DNA of 64,000 nt from Pseudoxanthobacter soli DSM 19599 (lineage in GTDB: Bacteria > Pseudomonadota > Alphaproteobacteria > Rhizobiales > Segnochrobactraceae), in contig NZ_FRXO01000005.1 of assembly GCF_900148505.1 (NCBI RefSeq), forward strand, positions 396,577 through 460,576, written 5' to 3'. The translations under genes and the position numbers were made by a program. Each line of letters starts with the position of its first letter. Position 1 is the first letter of the stretch. The notes under the pieces are model-generated. The model was not told the origin of the DNA. It made no database searches and saw only the letters and a list, made by a program, of their open reading frames with translations. This document shows positions 1-7,794 of this stretch, in pieces.

Positions 1-591
1 ATAGCCCGTGAACAGCGCCTTGGCGCGCGCGGCCTCCGACACGCCGACACCCTGCAGGGGGTCGTGGATGTCGCCGAGACCGTAGATCCAGATGTCGTCG
101 TAGAGATCGTCCAGCGCCTGGGCGACGCCCTTGCGCTCCCACTCCTCGGCGAGCACGCCGGGATCATCCATCACGTCGCGCAGGCCGAGCACGAGCCGGG
201 TGCCGGCGCCGCTGAGCCGTTCCAGCGTGCCGCGTACCTCGCCGCGCAGGCCGAGCGGCTCCTTGTCGACGATGAAAATGTCCGGCCGGAAGACTTTCGC
301 CGTGTGCTCGATGATGGAGCCCCGGATCGCCAGCGTCTCCTCGATGTCGAGGTGCAGGCTCAAAGACGTATATTCGCCGTTGCGCAGCTTGATCACGCCG
401 GGGATACGTACGAAATCGACGCGCGTGCGAAAGTCGAAGCTGCCGATGATCGGCGAGCCCGACAGGATCAGCACCGACAGATCGGACATGCTGCCCACGA
501 GCGAATGGGCAATGGCCCTGCAGCGACGCAGGTGGCCGAGACCGAACGAATCGTGGCTATAAATCAATATTCTCGGCGTCGAGGCCCGCAT
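1..591 (-). CDS. predicted glycosyltransferase (COG4671-like), 5' part
   Basis: The reading frame stays open from an ATG at 591 to the left edge, giving 197 codons of an incomplete protein. The N-terminus reads MRASTPRILIYSHDSFGLGH, then LRR. This SHDxFGLGHLRR opening is typical of the COG4671 'predicted glycosyl transferase' family, which resembles MurG-type GT-B enzymes; the glycine-rich loop would lie at the nucleotide-sugar domain. Further on, RPDIFIVDKEPLG and LVLGLRDVMDD fit the same family. The gene is divergent from the ABC/cNMP/MBL set, so a shared role in making or exporting a surface glycoconjugate is possible, but this is inference. Donor and acceptor sugars are unknown and the C-terminal domain lies outside the window. 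Confidence 0.8.
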   Translation of the reverse strand, partial: MRASTPRILIYSHDSFGLGHLRRCRAIAHSLVGSMSDLSVLILSGSPIIGSFDFRTRVDFVRIPGVIKLRNGEYTSLSLHLDIEETLAIRGSIIEHTAKVFRPDIFIVDKEPLGLRGEVRGTLERLSGAGTRLVLGLRDVMDDPGVLAEEWERKGVAQALDDLYDDIWIYGLGDIHDPLQGVGVSEAARAKALFTGY

Positions 592-900
592 GTGGCTCGT
601 CCCGCTCCGATTGTGGCGACGATCTGGGGCAAGGCATCCCCGACGGGGCCGCCGCATCCCATATCCATGAGTGGCCCGGCGGCGAATGGCACGGCGGCGC
701 GATGACCGTCCGGCCGGATATACCGGATGGCGCCGGCTCTCCCCGAAGCGGATGAACGCGAACGCGTTCGGACCCTAACCTCCCGGCTGAACTACGTAAA
801 GAGTGGCCGCAATCGAGGCGCGACAGCCGGCAATCTGTCGCTATAGTGCCGCCATGGCGCCCGCGTGGCGGCGGCGGGCGGACGAATGCAAGGCGTGGGA
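592..900. other. divergent intergenic region, glycosyltransferase / ABC gene
   Basis: No gene is supported in these 309 bases. They must hold the promoters of both divergent genes. A perfect 12-bp palindrome, CGAACGCGTTCG, lies at 759-770 and could be an operator; CTATAGTG near 841-848 could be a -10 element for the rightward gene. Neither has a convincing partner element. Confidence 0.4.
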
Positions 901-3582
901 ATGAAGAAGACGCTTTTCGGTTTCATCTGGCGGTACAGCAAGCGGCAGCAGATCATCATCGTCCTGATCACCGTCCTGTCGTTCCCGCTGGTCTATGCCT
1001 CGCTCGAACTGCCGAAGCTGATCGTCAACGACGCCCTGCAGGGCGACAAGTTCCCGCGCACCTTCTATGGATTCGAGCTCGACCAGGTGCCGTACCTGAT
1101 CGTGCTCTGCTTCTGCTTTCTCGGGCTCGTCGTCCTCAACAACGTCGTCAAGCTGGTCCTCAATATCTACAAGGGCCTTGTCGGCGAGCGGATGCTGCGG
1201 CGCCTGCGATTCCAGCTGTTCTCCCAGATCGTCCGCTTCCGGCCGGCGCATTTCCGCAAGGTGTCGAGCGGCGAGCTGATTCCGATGGTCACCGCGGAGG
1301 TGGAGGACCTCGGCGCCTTCATCGGCGACTCGATCGCGGTGCCGGCGTTCCAGGGCGGCACGCTGCTCGTCTATATCAGCTTCATCTTCATCCAGGATCC
1401 GCTGCTCGGCCTCGCCTCCATCGCGCTCTATCCGGTGCAGGGCTACATCATCCCCAAGCTCCAGAGGCGGGTGATCATCCTGTCGCGCGAGCGCATCAAG
1501 AACATCCGCCGCATCTCCGATCGCATCGGCGAGACCGTCGGCGGCTCCGTCGACATGCACGCCAACGGCACCAGCGCCTGGCACGTCGCCAACATCTCGG
1601 ACCGGCTCTACGAGAACTTCGTCATCCGCTTCGCCATCTTCCGGCGGAAGTACATGATCAAGTTCGTCAACAACTTCCTCAACCAGCTTCCGCCGTTCAT
1701 GTTCTATCTGATCGGCGGCCTGCTGGTGATCAACGGCGAGATGTCGTTCGGCGCTCTGGTCGCGGTGCTCGCAGCCTACAAGGACCTGGCCGCGCCGTGG
1801 CTGGAACTCCTGAACTATTATCAGGACATGGCGAACGTCTCGGTCAAGTACGAGACCATCGTCGAGAACTTCGATCCGCCGGAGATCTATCCGGTGAACC
1901 GCATGAGCCGCGACGACGACGACGGCAGCGAAAGGCTGAAGGGCGACGTCGCCCTCGTCAACGCCACGGGGGGCCACACCGCGACGAGCCCGGAGGTGCG
2001 CGACGTGTCGTTCTCCATCCCGGGCGGCCGTCACGCCGTTCTCGTCGGCGACGACACCAGCGGGCGCACCGAGGCCCTTCAGATGCTGGCCGGGTTGCTG
2101 GCGCCGCAGGTCGGGCGCGTCGAGATCGGCGGGCGCGATCTCTCAAGTGTCGCCGAAACCATGCTCGGCCGTTCCATCGCCTATTCGTCCTCAAGCCCCT
2201 ACCTCTTTAACACCACCATCCGCACCAACGTGGCCTATGGCCTGCGCCACAAGCCGATGGGCCCGCCGGAAATGCCGGAGGAGACGCTGGCGAAGCGCCG
2301 CGCCGAAGCCGAAGCGACCGCGAGCACCACCGACGAGTTCGACGCGCCGTGGGACGACTTCGCCCGCGCCGGGGTCGAGAACATGGAAGGGCTCGAGGAG
2401 AAGATCATCGATATCCTCGAGCATCTTGGGCTGCGCGAGGACCTCTACCGCATCGGCCTTCAGGCCCGGATCTCGCCCGATGCCTCGAGCGAGTTCGTGC
2501 ACGCCATCATCACGGTGCGACGCTCCATCGGAGAGCGTGTCGAGGCCGACCCGAACCTCGCCGATCTCGTGGAACTCTGGAACCCGCGCGAGATCAACCA
2601 CAGCGCGACGATTGCGGAGAACATCCTGTTCGCGCTGCCGTCCGATCCGGCGACCTCCCTTGGCTCCATCCCGCACGACCCGCTCGTCGCGCGGTTCCTG
2701 GCGGAGGCGAACCTCGCGGACGATCTCGTCCATGTCGGCATTGCCGTCGCCCGCACCATGATCGAACTGTTCTCGACCATGCGCGACGACGACGCCTTCG
2801 TCGGCTCCTATTCGTTCCTCACCGCCGAGGAACTGCCGGCCTACGAGGCGCGGCTGAAGAAGGTGAAGGGCGACAGCCTGGACGGCCTGAACAGCCTCGA
2901 CCGCAACGATCTGATCGGACTTGCCTTCCGCGTGGTTCCGGCGCGCCACCGCATCTTCGACCTCACGCCGTCGCTGATCGAGCGCGTCATCGCCGGGCGC
3001 GACCTGTTCCGCGAGAAGGTGCTGCCTGCCGCCGACGGACGCTACGTGCCGTTCGATCCGGAGGTTTATATCTCCTCGCTCTCGATCGAGGACAACCTCC
3101 TGTTCGGCAAGGTCAGGGCCGACCGGCGCGGCGCCCGCGAGCGCACCGATGAGTTCGTGCGCGAGACCGTCGCGGCGCTCGGCCTCCGGGCGCCGGTGGT
3201 GCGCGCCGCGCTCGATTTCGAGGTCGGCGTCGCCGGTGCCAGATTGACCGCCGGCCAGCGCCGCAAGATCGGAATCGCCCGGGCGCTCATGAAGGATGTG
3301 CCGACAATCGTTCTCGACGACGTGCTGGATCTCGATCCACAGACGCTGTCGTTCGTGCGCGAACGCTGCGAAGGGCGGACCCTTGTGATCGGCGCCGAGC
3401 CGGGTCTTATCCCGGCGGCGTTCGATCTCTACATACGGATGCTGGACGGACGCTTGGTGTCCAGCGGGTCTTACGATACGGTGACGGGAGCCGATATGGC
3501 CGAGCACGGGGGCGCGGACGTCAAGGGCGCCCCCGAGGAAGCCGAGGAACGCCCCGTGGCGATTGGGGAGGCCGGCGCGTGA
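901..3582 (+). CDS. ABC-exporter-like protein with degenerate, expanded nucleotide-binding domain
   Basis: This 893-residue protein has an N-terminal ABC-exporter membrane domain (about residues 1-340, hydrophobic segments starting IIIVLITVLSFPLVY) followed by an ABC ATPase domain of unusual size. Key motifs are altered. The Walker A reads GDDTSGRT (383-390), with Arg for the invariant Lys. The signature is LTAGQ (782-786). Walker B is TIVLDD (802-807), with Asp instead of the catalytic Glu. The switch His position appears to be Ala832. Between Walker A and the signature lie about 390 residues instead of roughly 100, holding three Q-loop-like segments (TIRTNVAYG, TIAENILFA, SIEDNLLFG). ATP hydrolysis is therefore doubtful. 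ATG 901 is chosen because AAGG at 891-894 precedes it and MKKTLFGF is a natural start; ATG 886 and 865 are alternatives. The stop overlaps the next start by 4 bp. Substrate unknown. Confidence 0.85.
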   Translation: MKKTLFGFIWRYSKRQQIIIVLITVLSFPLVYASLELPKLIVNDALQGDKFPRTFYGFELDQVPYLIVLCFCFLGLVVLNNVVKLVLNIYKGLVGERMLRRLRFQLFSQIVRFRPAHFRKVSSGELIPMVTAEVEDLGAFIGDSIAVPAFQGGTLLVYISFIFIQDPLLGLASIALYPVQGYIIPKLQRRVIILSRERIKNIRRISDRIGETVGGSVDMHANGTSAWHVANISDRLYENFVIRFAIFRRKYMIKFVNNFLNQLPPFMFYLIGGLLVINGEMSFGALVAVLAAYKDLAAPWLELLNYYQDMANVSVKYETIVENFDPPEIYPVNRMSRDDDDGSERLKGDVALVNATGGHTATSPEVRDVSFSIPGGRHAVLVGDDTSGRTEALQMLAGLLAPQVGRVEIGGRDLSSVAETMLGRSIAYSSSSPYLFNTTIRTNVAYGLRHKPMGPPEMPEETLAKRRAEAEATASTTDEFDAPWDDFARAGVENMEGLEEKIIDILEHLGLREDLYRIGLQARISPDASSEFVHAIITVRRSIGERVEADPNLADLVELWNPREINHSATIAENILFALPSDPATSLGSIPHDPLVARFLAEANLADDLVHVGIAVARTMIELFSTMRDDDAFVGSYSFLTAEELPAYEARLKKVKGDSLDGLNSLDRNDLIGLAFRVVPARHRIFDLTPSLIERVIAGRDLFREKVLPAADGRYVPFDPEVYISSLSIEDNLLFGKVRADRRGARERTDEFVRETVAALGLRAPVVRAALDFEVGVAGARLTAGQRRKIGIARALMKDVPTIVLDDVLDLDPQTLSFVRERCEGRTLVIGAEPGLIPAAFDLYIRMLDGRLVSSGSYDTVTGADMAEHGGADVKGAPEEAEERPVAIGEAGA

Positions 3583-4028
3583 GTCTGGATATCGAAGTCG
3601 ACGCCCTGAAGCGGGTGCCGCTGTTCCGCGGCATCGATCCGGCGAAGCTGCGTCTCCTGGCCTATATCAGCGAACGGATCCGCTTCCGGCAGGGCGAGCG
3701 GCTCTGCCAGCAGGGCGAGCGCGGCGAGACGGCCTATATCATCCTGTCCGGCAAGGCCGACGTCGTCATCCGCACCGGCGAGGGTGAGCGCGCCGTCGCC
3801 GAGGTGCGCCAGCACGACATCGTCGGCGAGATCTCGATCCTGATCGACGTGCCGCGCACCGCTTCGGTCGTGGCGGCAACCGACGTCACGGCGCTCGCGA
3901 TATCGAAGGATAATTTTCTCAAGATGTTGACCCGATTCCCCGAGATGGGTCTGGAAGTGATGCGGGTGCTGGCTCATCGTCTCGAACGGACGACGCGGGA
4001 TCTCGCGCACGTGGGCAGGCAGTCTTAG
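3579..4028 (+). CDS. cyclic-nucleotide-binding-domain protein
   Basis: A 149-residue protein that is essentially one CNB (cNMP) domain of the CRP/PKA-R type, with no DNA-binding or kinase domain. The opening LKRVPLFRGIDPAKLRLLA matches the family's N-terminal helix. The phosphate-binding cassette is recognisable as DIVGEISILIDVPRTASV, with the conserved GE and RTA. The GTG start at 3579 overlaps the stop of the ABC-like gene (GTGA), so the two are translationally coupled. It probably acts as a regulatory subunit or sensor for the ABC-like protein, binding cAMP or cGMP; that partnership is inferred from coupling alone. The stop is followed after 2 bases by the MBL gene. Confidence 0.88.
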   Translation: MSLDIEVDALKRVPLFRGIDPAKLRLLAYISERIRFRQGERLCQQGERGETAYIILSGKADVVIRTGEGERAVAEVRQHDIVGEISILIDVPRTASVVAATDVTALAISKDNFLKMLTRFPEMGLEVMRVLAHRLERTTRDLAHVGRQS

Positions 4029-4030
4029 CG

Positions 4031-4876
4031 GTGACCGATCTCAGGGAACAGGGCGGCGAGCGGATCGAGATCCGTTTCTGGGGCGTGCGGGGATCGTTGC
4101 CGACGCCGGGTACCCAGATGATGCGCTATGGCGGCGAGACGATCTGTTTCGAGATCAAGATCGGCGGCCAGCGGGTGATCGTCGATTGCGGCTCGGGCGC
4201 ACGGCGCCTCGGCAAGGCGCTGCTCGACGAAGCGCCCCTCGACGTCGACATCCTGTTCACGCATTCCCACCTCGACCACGTCTGCGGGCTGCCGTTCTTC
4301 AAGCCGGCCTACATGCCGGGCTGCAGCGTGCGGCTCTGGGCGGGGCATCTGCCGAGCGCCGAGGCCCACCGCGAAGCCATCAGCCGGCTGATGTCGCCGC
4401 CGCTGTTCCCGGTGAAGCCGAAGGAGATGCGCGCCTGCCAGTTCCGGCATTTCGCGCCAGGCGACCGGGTCGTGCTGCCGTCGGGCATCGAGGCGACGAC
4501 GGTGGCGCTCAACCATCCCGGCGGCGCGACCGGCTACCGGTTCGACCACGAAGGCGCGTCGGTGTGCATCATCACCGACCACGAGCACGGCAATGCCGAA
4601 GTCGACGCGGCGCTGGAGGATTTCGTCCGCGGCGCCGACATCATGGCCTATGACGCCGCCTACACGGAGGCGGATTATCCCCGGTTCATCGGGTGGGGCC
4701 ATTCGACCTGGGAAAAGGCGCTCGACCTTGCCGAGCGCGCCGGCGTGCGGGTCCCGGTCATGATTCATCACGACATCTATCGCACCGACGACGCGCTCGA
4801 CGAGCTCCTGTCGCTTGCCCGCGAGCGATTTCCCGCCGTGATCGCGGGTTACGAGGGTTTGGTGCTCAAAATTTAG
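4031..4876 (+). CDS. MBL-fold metallo-hydrolase
   Basis: A 281-residue metallo-beta-lactamase-fold protein. The metal-binding signature is H78-S-H80-L-D82-H83 (FTHSHLDH), followed by ITDHEHG and the later GWGHSTW, which supply further ligands. The N-terminus IEIRFWGVRGSLPTPG and the motif YGGETICFEI are shared with phosphodiesterase-like and lactamase_B_2-type members (the RNase Z / cyclic-nucleotide phosphodiesterase superclass). It starts with GTG two bases after the previous stop and is almost certainly co-transcribed. A phosphodiesterase activity would fit the adjacent cNMP-binding protein, but the sequence does not fix the substrate. Confidence 0.85.
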   Translation: MTDLREQGGERIEIRFWGVRGSLPTPGTQMMRYGGETICFEIKIGGQRVIVDCGSGARRLGKALLDEAPLDVDILFTHSHLDHVCGLPFFKPAYMPGCSVRLWAGHLPSAEAHREAISRLMSPPLFPVKPKEMRACQFRHFAPGDRVVLPSGIEATTVALNHPGGATGYRFDHEGASVCIITDHEHGNAEVDAALEDFVRGADIMAYDAAYTEADYPRFIGWGHSTWEKALDLAERAGVRVPVMIHHDIYRTDDALDELLSLARERFPAVIAGYEGLVLKI

Positions 4877-4925
4877 GCTTCGGCCTCTCCGGACCGGGGC
4901 CGCGCATTGCGCGGCCGCGGCCGTC

Positions 4926-6125
4926 TCAGCCCTGCGCCACGGCCATCGCCGCGAAGCCGGCTTCAAGGTCGGCGATCAGATCGGCCGGGTCCTCCAGTCC
5001 GATGTGCAGGCGCAGCAGCGTTCCGGAGTGCGTCCACGGCACGGCCGTGCGGCCAAGCTCGGGCCGCGCGCGGACGATCAGGCTCTCGTAGCCGCCCCAC
5101 GAATAGCCCATCCCGAACAGCTTGAGCCGGTCGAGGAACGCGATCAGCGCCGCGTCGGCAACCGGGGCGATCTCGATGGCGAACAGCCCTGACGCGCCCG
5201 AGAAGTCACGGCGCCACAGCGCATGGCCGGGATCGTCCGGCAGCGCCGGGTGCCGAACGCGCGTCACCTCCGGCCGTGCGGCCAGCCAGCGGGCGATTTC
5301 GAGCCCGTTCGCCTGGTGACGGTCGAGCCGCACCGCCATGGTCTTGAGGCCGCGATAGGCGAGGTAGATATCGTCCGGTCCGACGCACAGGCCGAGCTGG
5401 CGATAGGTGTCCTGCAGCGCCGGCCAGACGCGTTCCGACGCCGCGACCGTGCCGATCATCACGTCGGAATGGCCGGAGATGTATTTGGTGCCGGCCTGGA
5501 TCGAGAGGTCGACGCCGTGGGCGAGCGGCTGGAAGAACAGCGGCGTCGCCCAAGTGTTGTCCATCAGCGTGACGATGCCGCGGCGGGCCGCTTCCGCGGT
5601 GATCGCCGGCACGTCCTGCATCTCGAACGTGCCGCTGCCGGGCGCCTCGAGGAAGATCGCGCGCGTCTCCGGCCGGATCAGCGCCGCGATGCCGGCGCCG
5701 ACGGCCGGGTCGTAATAGGTCGTCGTCACGCCGAGCCGCGCCAGCATCCCGTCGCAGAACTTCCGCGTCGGGCCGTAGACCGTATCGACCATCAGAAGGT
5801 GGTCGCCGGGCGACAGCACGCTCATCAGTGCGAGCGTGACGGCGGCGAGGCCGGAGGGTGCAAGCTTGGTTCCGGCCGCGCCCTCGAGCTCCGTCACGGC
5901 ATCGGACAGTGCCTCGATGGTGGGGGTGGCGTGCCGCCCGTAGACATAGCGCTGGCGGTCGGCGAGGTGGGCCTCGGCGTTCTCGAACAGCACCGTCGAG
6001 GCATGAACGACCGGCGGATTGACGAAGCCGTGGAACCGATGGCCGTCGTAGCCGCCGTGAACCACCCGCGTCGCGGGCTTGTGGTCGGGCACCGGGCGGT
6101 CGTCGTGCGGCATCGTATCGGTCAT
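4926..6125 (-). CDS. metC: cystathionine beta-lyase
   Basis: A 399-residue PLP enzyme of the Cys/Met-metabolism (gamma) family, which cleaves cystathionine to homocysteine, pyruvate and ammonia in methionine synthesis. The PLP lysine is K214 in AGTKYISGHSDVMIG, with the upstream aspartate in TLMDNTWATPLFF. The N-terminal YVYGRHATPT and the end motif WTHSGTLLRLHIGLEDPADL are typical of MetC rather than MetB/MetZ; the SYSWGGYES-like stretch GYSWGGYES favours beta-lyase. Length is normal. It converges with the MBL gene and diverges from aapJ. An alternative assignment is a related C-S lyase. Confidence 0.9.
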   Translation of the reverse strand: MTDTMPHDDRPVPDHKPATRVVHGGYDGHRFHGFVNPPVVHASTVLFENAEAHLADRQRYVYGRHATPTIEALSDAVTELEGAAGTKLAPSGLAAVTLALMSVLSPGDHLLMVDTVYGPTRKFCDGMLARLGVTTTYYDPAVGAGIAALIRPETRAIFLEAPGSGTFEMQDVPAITAEAARRGIVTLMDNTWATPLFFQPLAHGVDLSIQAGTKYISGHSDVMIGTVAASERVWPALQDTYRQLGLCVGPDDIYLAYRGLKTMAVRLDRHQANGLEIARWLAARPEVTRVRHPALPDDPGHALWRRDFSGASGLFAIEIAPVADAALIAFLDRLKLFGMGYSWGGYESLIVRARPELGRTAVPWTHSGTLLRLHIGLEDPADLIADLEAGFAAMAVAQG

Positions 6126-6685
6126 GTCAGCTCATCCTGCGGCATCATCAGCGAGCGCCGGCCTGGTGCCGGCGTGCAAGGCGCGGCCTCCCGGAACCGG
6201 AAACCCTCCTGGCTGCCTTGCCGCGAGCCCTGCGAGAGGGGGCGAAGGCAGGTGCCATCGAAGGGCCGGCGGAAGATCGGTCCGGTCCCGCATAGCCCAT
6301 CCTGTTCCCTGCGTCGATGGCTGCGCGGTCGGCGGGAGGCAGTCGCCATCTTCACCGGCCGGACGCCGGTTCTACCGCTCGTCAGGGGAAATGGCGCCGC
6401 AATGCACGGATCGGATGTGGATTTGCCTCCGATTGCCTACGAACGAGGCTTGACCGCAATAGGGCAATATCCTGTGATGGAGTCAGGGGGGCTGGCAGGA
6501 GACGCCATGGGGCAGCGATGCCGCCGTGATGGCGGACGACCGTGAGCCCCTGCCGCCTTATGGCTGCGGAGCCGGCCTTGTCAGAAGGCCCATTCTCCGT
6601 CCACCGGATCGCCTCCTGTCGGATTACAGCGGCAGCGGGCGCGGTTCGTTCGATGTGATCGACAAAGATGGGACCACGTCCAACC
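6126..6685. other. metC-aapJ divergent intergenic region
   Basis: I see no gene in these 560 bases; reading frames through it lack family features and ribosome binding sites. It carries a candidate aapJ promoter at 6450-6478 and must also contain the metC promoter. I looked for a SAM-II-type riboswitch upstream of metC and did not see its conserved elements. Confidence 0.5.
6450..6478 (+). promoter_or_regulatory. candidate sigma-70 promoter of the aap operon
   Basis: TTGACC (6450-6455) and TGTGAT (6473-6478) are separated by 17 bases. This would give an untranslated leader of about 200 bases before aapJ. The -10 match is weak. Confidence 0.4.
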
Positions 6686-7720
6686 ATGAAGAATAAATTT
6701 CTCTCCGTGATGCTCGGCGCCTCGCTTGCGGTGTCGTCGCTCGCCGCTGCGACCGGCTCCGCCGGTGCCGACACGCTCTCCGACGTGAAGGCGCGTGGCT
6801 TCCTCCAGTGCGGCGCGAACACCGGCCTGATCGGCTTCGGCGCGCCGGACGACAAGGGTGAGTGGACCGGCTTCGATGTCGATTTCTGCCGCGCGGTTGC
6901 CGCGGCGGTGTTCGGCGACGCCACCAAGGTGAAGTTCACGCCCCTGAACGCCAAGGAGCGCTTCACGGCGCTGCAGACCGGCACCGTCGACGTGCTGGCC
7001 CGCAACACCACCTGGACGCTGTCGCGCGACTCCCAGATGGGCCTGATGTTCACCGGCGTCACCTATTATGACGGCCAGGGCTTCATCGTCCGCAAGTCGC
7101 TCGGCATCTCGTCGGTGCTGGAGCTGTCTGGCGCCTCGATCTGCGTGCAGACCGGCACCACGACCGAGCTCAACCTCGCCGACTATTTCCGCACCCACAA
7201 CATGCAGTTCAACCCGGTGGTGTTCGAGAGCGCCGACGAGGCGGTGCGCGCCTATGACGGCGGCCGCTGCGACGCCTTCACGACCGATCAGTCGGGCCTC
7301 TATGCCGAGCGCCTGAAGTTCGCCAACCCCGACGACCACATCGTCCTGCCGGAGCTGATCTCCAAGGAGCCGCTCGGTCCCGTCGTCCGCCAGGGCGACG
7401 ACAAGTGGTTCACGCTGGTGAAGTGGGTCGGCTACGCGATGGTCGACGCCGAGGAAGCCGGCATCACCTCCAAGAACGTCGACGAGATCAAGGGCTCGAC
7501 CAACAATCCCGACGTGAAGCGTCTGCTCGGCACCGAAGGTGACTTCGGCCAGGGCCTCGGGGTGGATAACGCCTGGGTCTACAACATCGTCAAGCAGGTC
7601 GGAAACTACGGCGAGGTGTTCGACCGCAATGTCGGCGCCGGAAGCCGCCTGAACATCGCCCGCGGCCTCAACGCGCTGTGGACCGACAAGGGCCTGCAAT
7701 ACGGCATGCCGGTTCGTTGA
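6686..7720 (+). CDS. aapJ: general L-amino-acid ABC transporter, periplasmic binding protein
   Basis: A 344-residue family-3 solute-binding protein of the AapJ/BztA type. A signal peptide is visible (MKNKFLSVMLGASLAVSS, cleavage after SAGA). The mature domain begins with TLSDVKARGFLQCGANTGL and contains DVDFCRAVAAAVFGD and LLGTEGDFGQGLGVDNAW, hallmarks of AapJ. It captures a broad range of L-amino acids in the periplasm and passes them to AapQM. ATG 6686 is chosen because the signal peptide starts there; ATG 6668 would add six polar residues. It is followed by a strong hairpin and then aapQMP, a standard arrangement in rhizobia. Confidence 0.95.
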   Translation: MKNKFLSVMLGASLAVSSLAAATGSAGADTLSDVKARGFLQCGANTGLIGFGAPDDKGEWTGFDVDFCRAVAAAVFGDATKVKFTPLNAKERFTALQTGTVDVLARNTTWTLSRDSQMGLMFTGVTYYDGQGFIVRKSLGISSVLELSGASICVQTGTTTELNLADYFRTHNMQFNPVVFESADEAVRAYDGGRCDAFTTDQSGLYAERLKFANPDDHIVLPELISKEPLGPVVRQGDDKWFTLVKWVGYAMVDAEEAGITSKNVDEIKGSTNNPDVKRLLGTEGDFGQGLGVDNAWVYNIVKQVGNYGEVFDRNVGAGSRLNIARGLNALWTDKGLQYGMPVR

Positions 7721-7730
7721 TCCGAAATGC

Positions 7731-7760
7731 GGAAGGCGGGAACCCCGGTTCCCGCCTTCC
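7731..7760 (+). terminator. intercistronic hairpin aapJ-aapQ
   Basis: GGAAGGCGGGAA (7731-7742) pairs perfectly with TTCCCGCCTTCC (7749-7760), and CC/GG can extend the stem into the loop. No T-run follows, so it is more likely an mRNA 3'-end stabiliser or partial attenuator that raises binding-protein output over the permeases than a full terminator. Confidence 0.7.
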
Positions 7761-7794
7761 GGCTTCATGGCGACACGTCAACGAGGGCATGCGA

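Noticed and set aside
6126..6300. Possible SAM-II riboswitch upstream of metC
   Set aside because: I compared the region with the conserved pseudoknot elements and did not find them on the metC strand.
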